Shown: in pieces, positions 23,100 to 34,249 of the stretch
Position numbering within the stretch: position 1 is the stretch's first letter
Layout of the letters: each line of letters begins with the position of its first letter
Source of the DNA: Triadica sebifera
Taxonomy: Eukaryota > Streptophyta > Magnoliopsida > Malpighiales > Euphorbiaceae
Reading direction: 5' to 3'
DNA length: 64,000 nt
Assembly: GCA_023653625.1 (NCBI GenBank)
Contig: CM042905.1
Coordinates: forward strand, 22,701,001-22,765,000
Program-made: the position numbers and the translations under genes
Notes under the pieces: model-generated
What the model saw: only the letters and a program-made list of their open reading frames with translations
The model's database searches: none
What the model was told of the DNA's origin: nothing

Positions 23100-23527
23100 T
23101 CCACCTCTGTTAAGTGGTTCCCCTCCCCCCCCAACCACTCAATAGCATCATCAATTGCTTTTCTCAATCTTATGATTGTTAGCTGAAACCAAATTTCCCT
23201 GTAAACTTCTCATTTCTCATGTTATATGCATAGTTCTCTAATGAGTTCTTGGCCTCCACATTCTTTTTCACCTCTTCATATTCTGCTTTGCACCTCTTCG
23301 CCTTTTGCACCACTCTTTTAATCTCCTCCTTAATCAATCTTTCCTTATCGTTAATGATTGCTATCTTTTGTTTCACTCTACCAGTCTTATCCCCTACTAC
23401 ACATTCAAGATACCATTTGCATCAATGTCAAAGCATAAATTGATCTGAGGAATGCCTCTAAAAGCTAGTGGGATTCCGGTAATCTCAAATTTGCTAAGAA
23501 GGTTGTTGTCTTTGGTTCTAGCTATTT
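23100..23527 (-). pseudogene. HSP70 C-terminal pseudogene fragment
   Basis: Minus strand. The fragment starts at TKDNNLL followed by KFEITGIP, RGIPQI and CFDIDANGILNV, the conserved substrate-binding beta-domain of cytosolic HSP70. A small deletion and stops follow near 23395. It then continues in another frame with INDKERLIKEEIKR, VEAKNSLENYAYNMRN (the alpha-helical lid) and ends with a decayed IDDAIEWL. The nucleotide-binding domain and the C-terminal EEVD tail are absent. HSP70 is an ATP-driven chaperone; this fragment cannot encode one. No gypsy or copia sequence is joined to it, so it is a cellular-gene fragment. Confidence 0.9.
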
Positions 23528-24239
23528 ATAAAATTCAAAATATGTCATTTTTCTGGAAAAATGATATTTTTAAAAGATTAAATTTTAAAATATATATGTA
23601 TATATTTAAAATAAAATTTTGCTAAAAGATATTTTAAAATTTTTTAAAAATAGCAGGACATTTTTCATAAAAAAATTAAAATGATAATAAATTATATAAT
23701 TTTTTTTAATTGGATTAGAAGACCAATCCAAATCTTTTATTTCCATGTCCAAATATGACAAAGATTAACAAAAATAGTTTTATTTTATGGATAAACTATA
23801 AAAAATTTCTATGAAATTTTAACAAATTACATCTAGAAGCAAAATTTTAAAAAACTAGCTGTTTATCTTTTTATCATTTGATAAAAATATTATTTGAAAT
23901 TACAATGAAAAAGTTTGGGCTTGAATATACTGGGTTATTTTTCCATTGCAATCGTAAGTAATTATTATAAACTCTAAATATTTATAAAATATTATTAGAC
24001 TATATATCAAACCCTAAAAAATTTACAAAAAAATATTTTAAATATAAAAAAATTATATAATATATTTATTTTAATATTTAAAATTCATATTGTATAAAAT
24101 AAATCAAAATTATGTCAAAAACAATTAGTAAATTATTAGCTTTTTAAAATTTTATTTATATTTATAATGTGAAAACCCGTCATGAAAGTTTTCTGAAATT
24201 TGTTTTTTTATTAACTAAAAATGTGCAGTGCACGTGACT
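23528..24239. other. AT-rich spacer
   Basis: No gene, LTR edge or RNA structure was recognised; poly-A/T and AAATATTTT-type text dominates. Confidence 0.5.
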
Positions 24240-24400
24240 TAGAGTAGTTTTAGGGTTTATTAGTGGAAGGGCAGTGGCCTATAAGTAACCTATCTCCTTA
24301 CTTCTTCTCGAGACGCTGCTGCAGACGCTGCTGCAGCCGCTAGGGTTTTAATTTTTCAGGTTTGTTTTTGGTATATTTAGGGTTTCAGAAGGCGTCATAT
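24240..24400 (+). promoter_or_regulatory. Possible promoter of the snoRNA cluster
   Basis: Contains three AGGGTTT elements (near 24250, 24341 and 24379), complementary to the telo-box AAACCCT that is common in plant promoters of ribosomal-protein and snoRNA genes. A GC-rich patch with the repeat AGACGCTGCTGC lies at 24310-24340. The composition differs from the AT-rich surroundings. The role is inferred from position, 230-370 bp upstream of the first snoRNA. Confidence 0.4.
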
Positions 24401-24614
24401 ATTGATTACCAGCGTTTAATCTTTTCAATGAATGCTGCGGATGAACTGACGCCATATCTTTTTCCTTTTCTGAAAATGTCTCTTATAGGAGTTGATTCGC
24501 CGTCTTAATTCTCCTTTTCCTGCAGATCTGAGCATATGTTTTCCTCATTCATCTTCCTGTTTTTTGATTATTTGATAATTTATTATATTTTAATTTTAAA
24601 TTTATGAAAGAAAA

Positions 24615-24716
24615 AGAAGATGGAGGTGATGAATTTTTCCCCAAATGATCGAAACTGAATATACTGTGCGATTTTTCTCTATAGAGATTCCGAGCCAGTC
24701 TTCTGATCCATCTTCT
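24615..24716 (+). ncRNA. Box C/D snoRNA candidate 1
   Basis: A perfect 10-bp terminal stem (AGAAGATGGA at 24615-24624 with TCCATCTTCT at 24707-24716) encloses a perfect box C (GTGATGA, TGATGA at 24627-24632) and a box D (CTGA at 24703-24706) directly against the stem. An internal box D' (CTGA, 24655-24658) and a C'-like TGTGCGA follow. Box C/D RNAs guide 2'-O-methylation in the nucleolus. The guide upstream of D is CCGAGCCAGTCTT and upstream of D' is CCCCAAATGATCGAAA. I could not match either to a known rRNA or snRNA site from memory. Confidence 0.82.
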
Positions 24717-24815
24717 CTTCAACTATTTAATATTCTTTGTTGGAAATTGTTTTGTTTAAGTTTCTTTTTGGTGATTCTTATTTTTTTTATATTTGACAAA
24801 AAAGACAGGTGATTG

Positions 24816-24919
24816 ATAAGATGGAACTGATGAATTTTTCCCCGGATGATCGAAGTTGAATAAACTGAGCGATTACACTCTCTAATTGAGATCCAAGCCA
24901 GAAATCTGATCCATTTTAT
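24816..24919 (+). ncRNA. Box C/D snoRNA candidate 2
   Basis: Paralogue of the RNA at 24615. The terminal stem is ATAAGATGGA (24816-24825) with TCCATTTTAT (24910-24919), 10 bp with one G-U pair. Box C is CTGATGA (TGATGA at 24828-24833) and box D is CTGA (24906-24909). The first half (TGATGAATTTTTCCCC..ATGATCGAA) is almost identical to copy 1. The D' box is weaker (TTGA), and the guide before D has changed to CCAAGCCAGAAAT. The stem keeps pairing although the sequences differ, which supports a functional RNA. Confidence 0.82.
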
Positions 24920-24960
24920 TTATTTATTTTTATGATTTTAAGATTTATTTGAATGATTTA

Positions 24961-25036
24961 AGTGGTGATTGGTTGATCGAAGCTGAACATATCGAGCGAT
25001 GTTTCCAATTATAGAATCCAAGCCTGAAATCTGGTC
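24961..25036 (+). pseudogene. Decayed third box C/D snoRNA copy
   Basis: Aligns with copies 1 and 2 (GATCGAAGCTGAACATATCGAGCGAT; CCAAGCCTGAAAT before the D position). Box C reads TGATTG and box D CTGG, and no good terminal stem forms. Probably a pseudogene of the tandem family, or a very divergent member. Confidence 0.6.
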
Positions 25037-25044
25037 CATCCCAA

Positions 25045-25526
25045 AATGTTTATGATAATAAATATATAAAATATTTATTTAATTATATTAGTTATTCTAA
25101 TTTTTTATCTTCATTAGTCTGCAATGAAACCTTCATACGCTATTTCATTGTATTATTTAAGTTAATTTGAAAAAAATTAATTAATTAATATTAGATAAAT
25201 AATATTATTAATAGACAACATTCATTGTATAGTCAGGTGAGCAGTAACGGTAAGAATTGCAGCAACAAAAAACTTTTCCAAATTCTTTCGGTGTTCGGAA
25301 TTATCATATTTAAAAAATATATTTAAATTTTTTTAATTTGATTGATTGATTTTTAAAATTTTTTATTAAACTACTCTTTACAAATTTGCTTTTAAACAAA
25401 AATATTTAAGATTTTTTCTAAAAATATTTTTTTAAATTTAAAACAATAAAAAAAATGGTCTCCAAATTGTCTTTTCAAATGCACTAATTGACCCTTACTA
25501 ATATTATCTCCTTCAAATAACAACAT
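25045..25526. other. AT-rich spacer
   Basis: No coding region, repeat edge or RNA structure was recognised. Confidence 0.5.
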
Positions 25527-25975
25527 ATATGAATGAGTTTTCCTTTGCAAGCTCAATTAATCTCTCTATGGCTTCAAACTAGTTCCTTGAGCTTTGTTCC
25601 ATCATCTTTCAAATTTTTTGCAAGTGCTGGGTTTCACTCCCTCTAAGGTCGACAGCTCTTCATTCGCTTTAAATTATGGTATTATGAAATTTCATGTACT
25701 TGTTTATATTGATAATATAGGACTAACATGTTCAGATACCCGAAAGCTGGCTTGGTTTCTTGCACCTGTTAAAAAGGTTTTTTCCGTGTGACTTGAGGCC
25801 TCTTCATTACTTGTGCGTAGAAGTGAGAGCACAAAAATGGCATTCTGCTTAATATGAGTATGTGGAGGATTTATTATTTGAGGCCAACATGGATCATTCA
25901 AAGCCAAGTTCTTGGTGGTTTGCAATACTTGACGTTGACTAATAATTCTGATATAGCAAGGATTAATAAAATTTT
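25527..25975 (+). pseudogene. Isolated copia reverse-transcriptase relic
   Basis: Plus-strand blocks: KLNKSLYGFKL (family KSLYGLKQAP), then an open frame 25594-25791 with LGFTPSKVDSSSF and VLVYIDNIGL, the position of the YVDD catalytic motif, here YIDN. Then come VEDLLFEANMDHSKP-like text and a GLQYLTLT-like block near 25915-25945 in other frames. This resembles the Ale/Retrofit-type copia RT. No LTR, gag or integrase is attached. Loss of the second aspartate and the frameshifts make it inactive. Confidence 0.75.
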
Positions 25976-26929
25976 ACATACCAGTTGGGTTAGCTCATTT
26001 TGAGTGATTCGTGAGTTCAATATTAATTCAGCCTCTACAATTAAAAAATAAATTTTTACATATTTCCTGCCTTATATTCCCTTAGTCCCAAAATGTTAGT
26101 TGTTTTTGGAGGAATTTTTCTCTATTATCAATTTTATGAAAAAACATAAATTTTCATTTTTTTTCCAATTATCTACCCCTTGCTTTAATAAATATTTCAT
26201 CAATAATTGTAAATTATAAATTTTATATTATGTGAAAGATTGAAAAATAAAAAGTAGTCAATTATTTAAAATATTAATGTTTTTCTTAATTTTAGTGTCA
26301 ATTAAATATTAGAATACGGATGAATTATATATTTATTTCAACTACTCGTAATGATTTGATATTTAAATTGTTGTTTCTGATAAAAAAAACTGCTTACTCT
26401 ATTATTTTATAACTAGAAATTCTCTTCGTATTTCTCACTTATATAATTTAATGGTACGGTAATGTGAAATTTTCACGTGTGCTATTGTTTTTGTTTTTAA
26501 ATATGACATGACAAATAATAAGTTCCCATAAGATCTTTCAATTTATATTTACTAATTTTCCCTTCATCACCTTTCTCTATTTCACAAATGCCATCCCCTT
26601 TCACCATGAATCGCCATTCCCATTTCCAGATTTCTTCAACCCTTCATAGCACTTTTTTGCCAATCTTTCTCTTGAAAATTTTTGTTTCAAGCTTCATTTG
26701 GACGCTCTCTCCCCTAACTCTCTACTCAACCAGTAGAAGCCATTTCTACTTGAACCCAATTCTGTATCACCGAATCAAGCTGTTTGACTTCCAATGGGAT
26801 CAGTGCCTTCAACACTGCAAATCCCAAATCACTACAAATACTTAGAAGAAAACGTTGATGGGCTCTCTCTAATTCTTTGCAAAACTATTTCACAGTAAAG
26901 ATAAAGAGTATTTTGGGATGCCATATTTA
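25976..26929. other. Spacer, one unassigned small ORF
   Basis: AT-rich. An 85-residue plus-strand frame at 26588-26845 (MPSPFTMNRHSHFQ...) has a hydrophobic middle but matches no family I recognise; the remainder shows nothing. I do not claim it as a gene. Confidence 0.35.
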
Positions 26930-27627
26930 CTATACCCAGAACTTAATGAATCTATATATAATCTCCAATCTCTCATTAAGGTCATCTTCAAATCTTCTAC
27001 ATTTATCTCTTTCCTTTGCAACTAATTTAGGGGTGTACTTGCTCAGTCTGGTAAACTCCGATACTCAGTTACTGACATTTTACCTTACTTGAGATTCATG
27101 AATTCTTTCTTTTTCTCATCAATATAGATCAATGAGATATATTGCTCTTTGAATTCAGAGAGAAAGGAATCCCATGAGACCGGTTTCATCATATCTGGCT
27201 TAGTAAGAACTAATTTCCACCAATCATATGTCTCCTCTTGGAGTAGAGAAGTAGCAAATCTAGTTTTGTCATATGCTTCCACTTGCAACTCTTTAAAAAT
27301 TCTTTCAATATTTTCCAACCAATACTGATCCTCATCTTTCTTACCGTAGAAATTTGAAGCCCCATAATTATGAAGCTTATCAATTATTACTTTTGGTTTA
27401 GGTGGTGACACTGGGGTAGGCTGAGGAATGGTTCGTACCATTTATTGGAATAATCAAGTCATCTGTTGTATAAATGGATTTGGATGAGGATCAGTCTGTT
27501 CTGCTGCCTGCTATGAAGGATTTGGAGCAGCATTTTGTCCTTGCACACTCGCTGCACTAGGCTGATGAGGAGTCTCAGTATTAGGAGAGCGAATACTCTC
27601 AGTCATATCCCTTTCATTCAAAAACAT
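26930..27627 (-). pseudogene. Gypsy G1 gag, N-terminal part
   Basis: The probable ATG is at 27627; a stop lies near 27440, after which a frame of 118 residues is open (27441-27085), followed by a further decayed block (KLVAKE.DKCR.FEDDLN) to about 26930. The conserved gypsy gag core is visible: GASNFYGKKDEDQYWLENIERIF, FATSLLQEETYDWWKL and WDSFLSEFKEQY. Upstream is a Pro/Gln/Asn-rich N-terminus. The zinc knuckle, protease and everything downstream are missing on the left, so G1 is truncated. Confidence 0.85.
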
Positions 27628-27744
27628 CTTCCTATAATCCTACAAGTTGCCAAGAAGAAAACCCATATAAGAACTATATGAGACACATGTATATTTATGC
27701 CTAATATCTTTTTTCCCACATAGCCTTAGAAAACTCCTAAACCT

Positions 27745-27761
27745 ACTCTGATACTACTAAA
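27745..27761 (-). other. Primer-binding site of gypsy G1
   Basis: Minus strand TTTAGTAGTATCAGAGT, with the core TAGTATCAGAG close to the plant initiator Met-tRNA consensus, directly beside the LTR end at 27762. Confidence 0.7.
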
Positions 27762-30451
27762 TGTGACGCCCTATTTATATATTAGGAATAATCTCATATA
27801 TATAAATAGGATGCCACAAGATTTACTAGATAATTTTGTTCAAATTAAAAATTTTTCATTTTCAATAACTTAATCCATTTATTTATATTGGTTTAGGCAA
27901 GTCATTCTAATTAATAATATATATTTATCATTATGTTGTATATACATATGACACCCGATTATATGACATAATTTCTTACATATACAATATTAACATATGA
28001 GATATGTCTACCACAAATCATATACATGATCAAACTAAAAAAATATAATAATCTAACTACGTCTTTTGTGTCTCTGCTGATATGAGCTTAGATTTCTTCT
28101 TAATCAATTTCACTATCTCCTAGCTATAGTTCCAATTCCTGCGTGAGAAGAACTCACTCTAAGCTATCTCTAGCTTAGTGGTACATATAAGCACTAAAAT
28201 TTTTCCCAGACAGTTACACAAATGCATGTCTCAAATAAAATCATGGCACATCAAATTTTATTACATTTTTGTCATATAAAATAAATAAATACATAACATA
28301 AAAGGATAACATAATAACCTTATTCAATAATTAAATTTGCACCACCTCATGTAAGCATTTTATACTTTGTTGCTTACATCAATTAATAAAATTTCATATT
28401 TCATTATATGATTTATTAGCCCAAAATCTCATTTTCGGACTGTCCAGATACGAGGTGTGAAATAGGGGCGCTCGCAGAGCTTTAGCCACCTTGACCTAGT
28501 ATAATCATTTATCTGTATGTAATTAGGATCAGAGGCGCTCTTGGAGCTATAGCCACCCTATCCTTAAATCATATCAATATCGATACCGAAATTTTCCCCT
28601 AATGGTGCACCATCCATCCTATGTATGTCCTCAGACAGATAAATGAGTAATTAAAACCATTAATTACTTGTTTCTATAACCAATACTCATTTCATATTAA
28701 CATAATAATATACTCACAATTTATTTCAAAACCATGTATAACATGATATTTTATCAAATATCAGCATAATGTTAAGTTCATAGTTAATAACATTTCTATA
28801 ATTTTAAAACATGCCATAATATTTAATTTCATTATTGTGATATATAATTTATGTCAGACACACACAATCATGCATAAGAGGCAAACTAGAATACAAACCT
28901 CAATAGTATTTTTCTTTTCCAAAATATAAATACAGGCTTGTTCACTTTTGTTGTTTTTCAGCTTGTTCACTTTTGTTGTTCTTCTTCTTTTTGAGATCCT
29001 AATTTAAAAATATAAATAATTAATACCTTGATAAAATATTTATTCTTAATATAATTTAAATAAATAACTACAATTTATTTTAAGCTGGAACAAAATCTCT
29101 TAGGACTATTGGATTTATAAATTTTTCTACACTTATCCAATTTATATGATTCTTAATCCTAATTAAATTTAACATATAAGAGTAAAAAGTACTAAAATTT
29201 CAGAATTTTTGAATCATTACATAATTTTTAGTGCAATTTTAAATATTGCTCTGTTTGTTGCCCCTTAAGCAGTTTCGGGGTACTATATTTAAAAAGTCAT
29301 ATCATTCAACGTGTAGCTTTTTTTTATTACTAAACTTTTAAAAATTTAAAGCAAGTAATTGGAAACATTTTTTATGTTTACCAGTTTTCCAGTATCTATT
29401 TCTAAAGTCCTCAAACACTAGATAATCTATAATTGGTTCAGCATAGAATATCAATCGGACCAGTTCAATTGCTCAGCTCATAACTCACAAAATACATAAC
29501 ATTTTAAGATAAGACTTCACAGTAACTTTGAAAAGACATAGAAATAAAACTTTAATGTTTTGAACTTTGGCTAATTCGACCTTTAAGAAGCTTAAAAAGG
29601 AACACGAATTTACCAGAGCTGCATAGGTGCAAGGAAACAGCTCAATCAAGGAACAATCATAGTTGATTTCACTATAACTCAACCTAAACTAGAAATATTT
29701 AAATGAAATTTGGTAGAAACCTAAATAACACATATATCTACAACTTTTATATTTTACAAAGCCTTAGATTCAGCCATTAAGATGATTAAATTAAGCAAAA
29801 ACCGTAGGTTATTCTGTTGACACATCTCCCTAAACCAGTCTCACTCAAACAAGTTTATCTCTTTATATACCCAAAATAATTTCATAAAATTTGACAAACA
29901 TATAAAAAAACACATATATAAACTATTTTCATGTTTGACACTTCTCCAAATTCTGTTCATAGAATAATAAAAAATAGAGTAAAATACACTATAGAAATAC
30001 AACCCTACAAGCTTTAATAACACAATAACTATGGAAAAGAGATTACTTACCAAGAACAAATTTATTTGAAGTGAATTTCTTGCAAAGCATGAAGGAGAGG
30101 ATGAAGAGTTGGGGCTGTTATATGGAGGAAGGAAAAGGATGATGATGCTAAGAAGAAGAGTGTAGAAGTTAGGATAAAATGGGGCAAAGTCTTATTGTTC
30201 AGTTTTTTGTTTTTTATTTTTAATTATTATTATCTTCACATATTTACTTATATCTAGTATCTTTTTTTTACCAAAAGTACAATTTAATTATGTTGTATAA
30301 TTTGATTAAATTTATCATGTCAATTGATTTAATTCATTTTAATTTCTAATTTAGTCATTTATTCAATCTATTTCAATATCTATTGTCTATCATGTTTTAC
30401 TATGTATATCATATATTTATTCTAACTAAACTCTAATTAGTGGATGTTATA
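27762..30451 (-). mobile_element. Gypsy G1 5' LTR (Tekay/Del-like)
   Basis: Left edge TGTGACGCCC next to the primer-binding site. Near 28141-28195 it carries a block (GCGTGAGAAGAACTCACTC, then AGCTTAGTGGTACATATAAGC) that is also present near the left end of the LTRs at 31895 and 63840. The right edge is placed near 30451 (GTTATA), giving about 2.7 kb, similar to the 2.8-kb G3 LTR; this edge is approximate. No genes inside; short frames are spurious. Confidence 0.6.
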
Positions 30452-30980
30452 TATATACATATATATACTAGTGAACAACGAGATAAAAAATTGTATGAAA
30501 AATGTGCACCATAAAAGTATGATAAAGCATGTTGCATTAATTTTTATAAGTTTTTAATATATTGCAATACATATTGCATGATATAGTGTATTGTCTTATC
30601 TTTATACACCATTAAGCTTAGAGCATAGCAAGAGAGTTTCCTTCTGTGTAGATTTAGAAAGGTAGTTGAATCTTGTAGATAAAGCTAGTTGTGACCTAAT
30701 CCAGTAAAGCAGTTGATAGTGAAAACCATGGGTCACAACTCTTTTGTATTTATATTTCTTTATTTTGGATTTATAAAATATTTTCTATGATTTTGTAATT
30801 AACTTGAAGTTTTGTAAATATTATTTTATATAAATAAAATATACATTATCTCTTTTATATCATTGAGCTTTGAGTTAAAAAAATGTATGGTTTTCTAGCA
30901 TTTATTAAAATAATGATTTGAAAAAGTCAGTGTAGTGCTCATTCATCCAGGCACTTGAGGCTGGGGTGAGGGGTGATACA
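30452..30980 (+). mobile_element. 3' end of a plus-strand gypsy LTR
   Basis: Ends in GCTGGGGTGAGGGGTGATACA, the same terminus type as GGGGTGAGGGGGTGTGTTACA at 40401. The block AGCTTAGAGCATAGCAAGAGAG near 30612 is the inverse of the block in the neighbouring G1 LTR, so the two LTR pieces lie in opposite orientation. The right edge directly abuts gypsy H coding sequence at 30981. Confidence 0.55.
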
Positions 30981-31397
30981 TTAGCATCCAGACAGTTGAG
31001 CCTACATGAGATGTCATATTCAGTGCATGATTTAGAATTGGCTGCGGTTGTATTTGCATTAAAATTTTGAAGGCATTATCTATATAGTGAGACATTTCAG
31101 ATATTTATAGACCATAAGAGTTAATGTTATTTGCTGGCACAAGAAAAGCTAAATCTGGTACAGAGGTGATGGTTAAAGTTATTAAAAGATTATGATTGTA
31201 CAATTGAATACAATCTAAGGAAAGACAATATAGTAGCAGATGCATTGAGTACGAAGTTCAGTAGTAGTGTACTTGCATGCATTATATTTTCCTTCTTTCA
31301 TTCAATTGCGGTCTATGAATGCGAAATTGAATATGCATGATGGTGGATCATTGATTGCTACTCTTTAGATCAGACCTATGCTAAAGGAAATGATCAA
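30981..31397 (+). pseudogene. Gypsy H RNase H fragment
   Basis: Plus strand. Decayed RNase H of a chromovirus-type gypsy: ASRQL, MSYSVHDLELAAVVFALK, IFIDHK, then LLKDYDCTIEYN.RKDN and VADALS, with several frameshifts. It is cut at 31397 by the insertion of G3, and the same element resumes at 43163 (or 43168 without the duplicated 5 bp) with the integrase, where the reading frame continues in register. Confidence 0.82.
31393..31397. repeat. Target-site duplication of G3, left copy (ATCAA)
   Basis: ATCAA directly before the G3 LTR start TGTAGCACTC; the identical 5 bp follows the other end at 43163-43167. Removing G3 and one copy restores the H reading frame. Confidence 0.88.
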
Positions 31398-31530
31398 TGT
31401 AGCACTCCCTTAACCTACTGTCGTTAATAGTGTATGAAAGTGCTATCAAATTTATTATTGTAAAATTCAATGCTCAAATTATTGTATTATCTTATTTTAT
31501 ATTCGAGTTTGTTATTAGAGGAATATTTAT

Positions 31531-31601
<71 letters not shown>

Positions 31602-34204
31602 CAATATATCGTTTAAATATGTAATTAGTGATATAAATATTTTGATTTAAAAGTACTCATTTATTAGACTAATAATATTTAGAATTACATTTACAAATAA
31701 TGTCAAATATATTAATTATAAAATTAACTCTTTTATAAATTCTACATGCGACAAATTTACATCAAAAGAATTTTTTAAAATTTAATTATACAATACAATA
31801 CCCAAAATATACAAAAAGAAAATAAACTACTGCAATTTGATGTTGGGGTTTCCCTTTCTTCAATCATCTTAACACAATAGCTACTTCTACTAATCTGTGC
31901 GTGAAACGCACACTAAGCTAGTAGCCTAGTGGTACATTTGGCAACTATCCAATAATTATATAAGTATTTAAAAAATAAACTTTTAGAAAATACAATTAAT
32001 TTACTAACCATGCCAAAACATTCAAATAATATTAAAACTGTTTACATCATGGAAAAATATTAAATTTATCAATTATAATATTTTATTCATTAAGCATGTT
32101 TGAAATTTTTTTAACAATACAAGACATACAATTTATAATATCATCTTAAAAATTTACATTTTTTTCTATTTATTTGATAGGCCACGACATCTTAGAACGA
32201 AACTAAACATTGGATATAGGGTTTATGCTCTTCGAAAGTATATTTGATGCCTATTTAATTATTTTATAACTCGATATTTAATGCCTACATTTTCAATAAT
32301 AATTTAGCACCTTTTTGGTGTCTACGTAATTTCAAACTAAACACTATTTCATAGTGCCTACATAAATTAAATATCAGTACTATTTCTTAGTGCCTACGTA
32401 GATTAAATCTCAGTACTATTTTCTAATGCCTACATTTCTACCCTTTTATTGGCATGTAAACTTATCCTAATTTCTAGTTCTCGATTAGATATTATAGGGC
32501 TTAATCAAGTTTGTTACTTTTATTATTATTTACCTCAATTAGGTATGAAATGTTAATACAATGTAATATAAATACAATAATCTCTATTAAATATTTTACA
32601 ATATCATACTTGCACATTGATCATTATAAATATAAGAAAAGTCAAATAATATATTTCTATCATAAAATTCAACCATATAGTTATATATACAAGCTGCCCT
32701 ATTATGGGCAGAATTTATGTCTCATATTGCCCTGCATTTTTCATCAACTTTTAAATGGAATTTGGACAAGTGATCAACTAAAAAACTATAGATACTTGTC
32801 TTACCTTTAATTAACAACTAGAATCACATGGAACTAAATTTTTTTTTTATCAAAAGTTATTAATTTTTCACTCAGCTACGTTTATTCCGTTATGCTAAGT
32901 ATTTTATTGGATAGATTCCCAGTTCAAACTTTGATTCCATTTTACACTTAAATACAGGCATATCCAGGCCCAATGATCTGAATGAAAGTTTACATCCTAC
33001 GTCTTAACTTTCGAAACCAATAAGAAACACTCAAAAATAATTTCTAGAACTCAAGTTATGACCAAAAAAGTATAGATTGTTCATATGAAAAATTTCCAAC
33101 ATTTCAATAAATCCTACAATTTTCATCTTCATGCATCAACATCATATTCTAATTTTTATTTTCACATTCATGGCATCATTTAATCATCAATTTATCACTA
33201 TCAAAATATCAATAATTACATACACAACATAATATCACAAAATCAAAAATCAACATTTTTCCATATTGAATTTTTGCCAAATGTACATACCTAAAAAAAA
33301 GTCTAATTCTCTTCACTCTTATCTTCCTCCTAATTAGCTTTCCCCCTGCCCTTACTTCCTCTTTTATTATGGCCCAAAGATTGCTAATCTTTTTGGCTTA
33401 ATAACAAATTTTATACTAATCAAGCACTAAACGCAGTAATCAATCTTTAATCACCATTAACATACTAATAACCCTAAATTACCAACCTTATTGGCAATTA
33501 ACCTCAATATCAAAGAAAAGAGGAGAAAAAAAGTGAGATGATGAAAAATCTAACCTCACCTTTTTAGATCTTTAAAATGACCAAAATCTTCCTTCTCTTT
33601 TTATCTTTTTTTTTCTTTCTTCCTCCTCCTTTCTTTTGTTGACTTTGCTTCACTTTCTTGTTGATCTAGTCATAATCCAACTTTTTTGATCTAAACCTTA
33701 AATTTAATTGAAGAAAAAAGAAAATAACTTGGGAGATATAGGTCATGCTACAAGGAGAGAATAAGAAAGAGTTTTCTTTTGTTAAGATGAGGAAGAAGAA
33801 GAATTAATGACCAAAAAGGTGAAATTTGACTTTTATAGTTGAATTATGTGGGTGGTTAGGATTAATAGATATTCTTATCCCTCATTGGTCCATTAATTTA
33901 AACCACTCTTACTTTATTTCAATCCAAAGAATATTCATTTCCTTAGATAAAGAATATTCCATTTTTATAACTTTTAAAAAATTTGTGTCAAAAACACTAT
34001 AAATTCAAATTTCGTTCAGTGAAAAAATTATTATATTCTAAATTTTAGCTCTGAACTTCAAAATTTTTAATTAATAATACCCAAAATATTTTTCTCATAT
34101 TTTATTATGATTTTAATTTTTTTCATGTTCGAATTTTGACCCTAATCGGTTCAGCGCTGGATTTCGATTACCCGCGACTGTGGCCTAAATTATCGGACAT
34201 TACA
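31398..34204 (-). mobile_element. Gypsy G3 3' LTR
   Basis: 2807 bp from TGTAGCACTC to GGACATTACA. About 1.27 kb of its right part (about 32935-34204) matches 41885-43162, the truncated partner LTR. It contains the (TA)n tract at 31532-31598 and the block GCGTGAAACGCACACTAAGC near 31895. The right edge abuts a polypurine stretch (minus strand TTAAAGAGAGGAAAAT), so it is the 3' LTR. No genes inside. Confidence 0.85.
31532..31598. repeat. (TA)n microsatellite
   Basis: About 33 uninterrupted TA dinucleotides within the G3 LTR. Confidence 0.95.
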
Positions 34205-34222
34205 ATTTTCCTCTCTTTAAAA
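34205..34222 (-). other. Polypurine tract of gypsy G3
   Basis: Minus strand TTTAAAGAGAGGAAAAT directly upstream of the 3' LTR. Consistent with a plus-strand priming site, though the match is generic. Confidence 0.55.
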
Positions 34223-34249
34223 AACATTTCGTCTTTGAAATTTAACTTT

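Noticed and set aside
24391..24456. Possible further box C/D snoRNA (GGCGTCA/TGACGCC inverted repeat with TGATTA and CTGA)
   Set aside because: The CTGA overlaps the stem, the C-like box is ten bases inside it and reads TGATTA. The geometry is not that of a box C/D RNA.
26588..26845. 85-residue plus-strand ORF with a hydrophobic centre
   Set aside because: No recognised family, no clear promoter or codon pattern; similar open frames are common in AT-rich noncoding DNA. Left as unassigned.
31430..31624. 64-codon frame ending in repeated Ile-Tyr
   Set aside because: Created by the (TA)n microsatellite inside an LTR.
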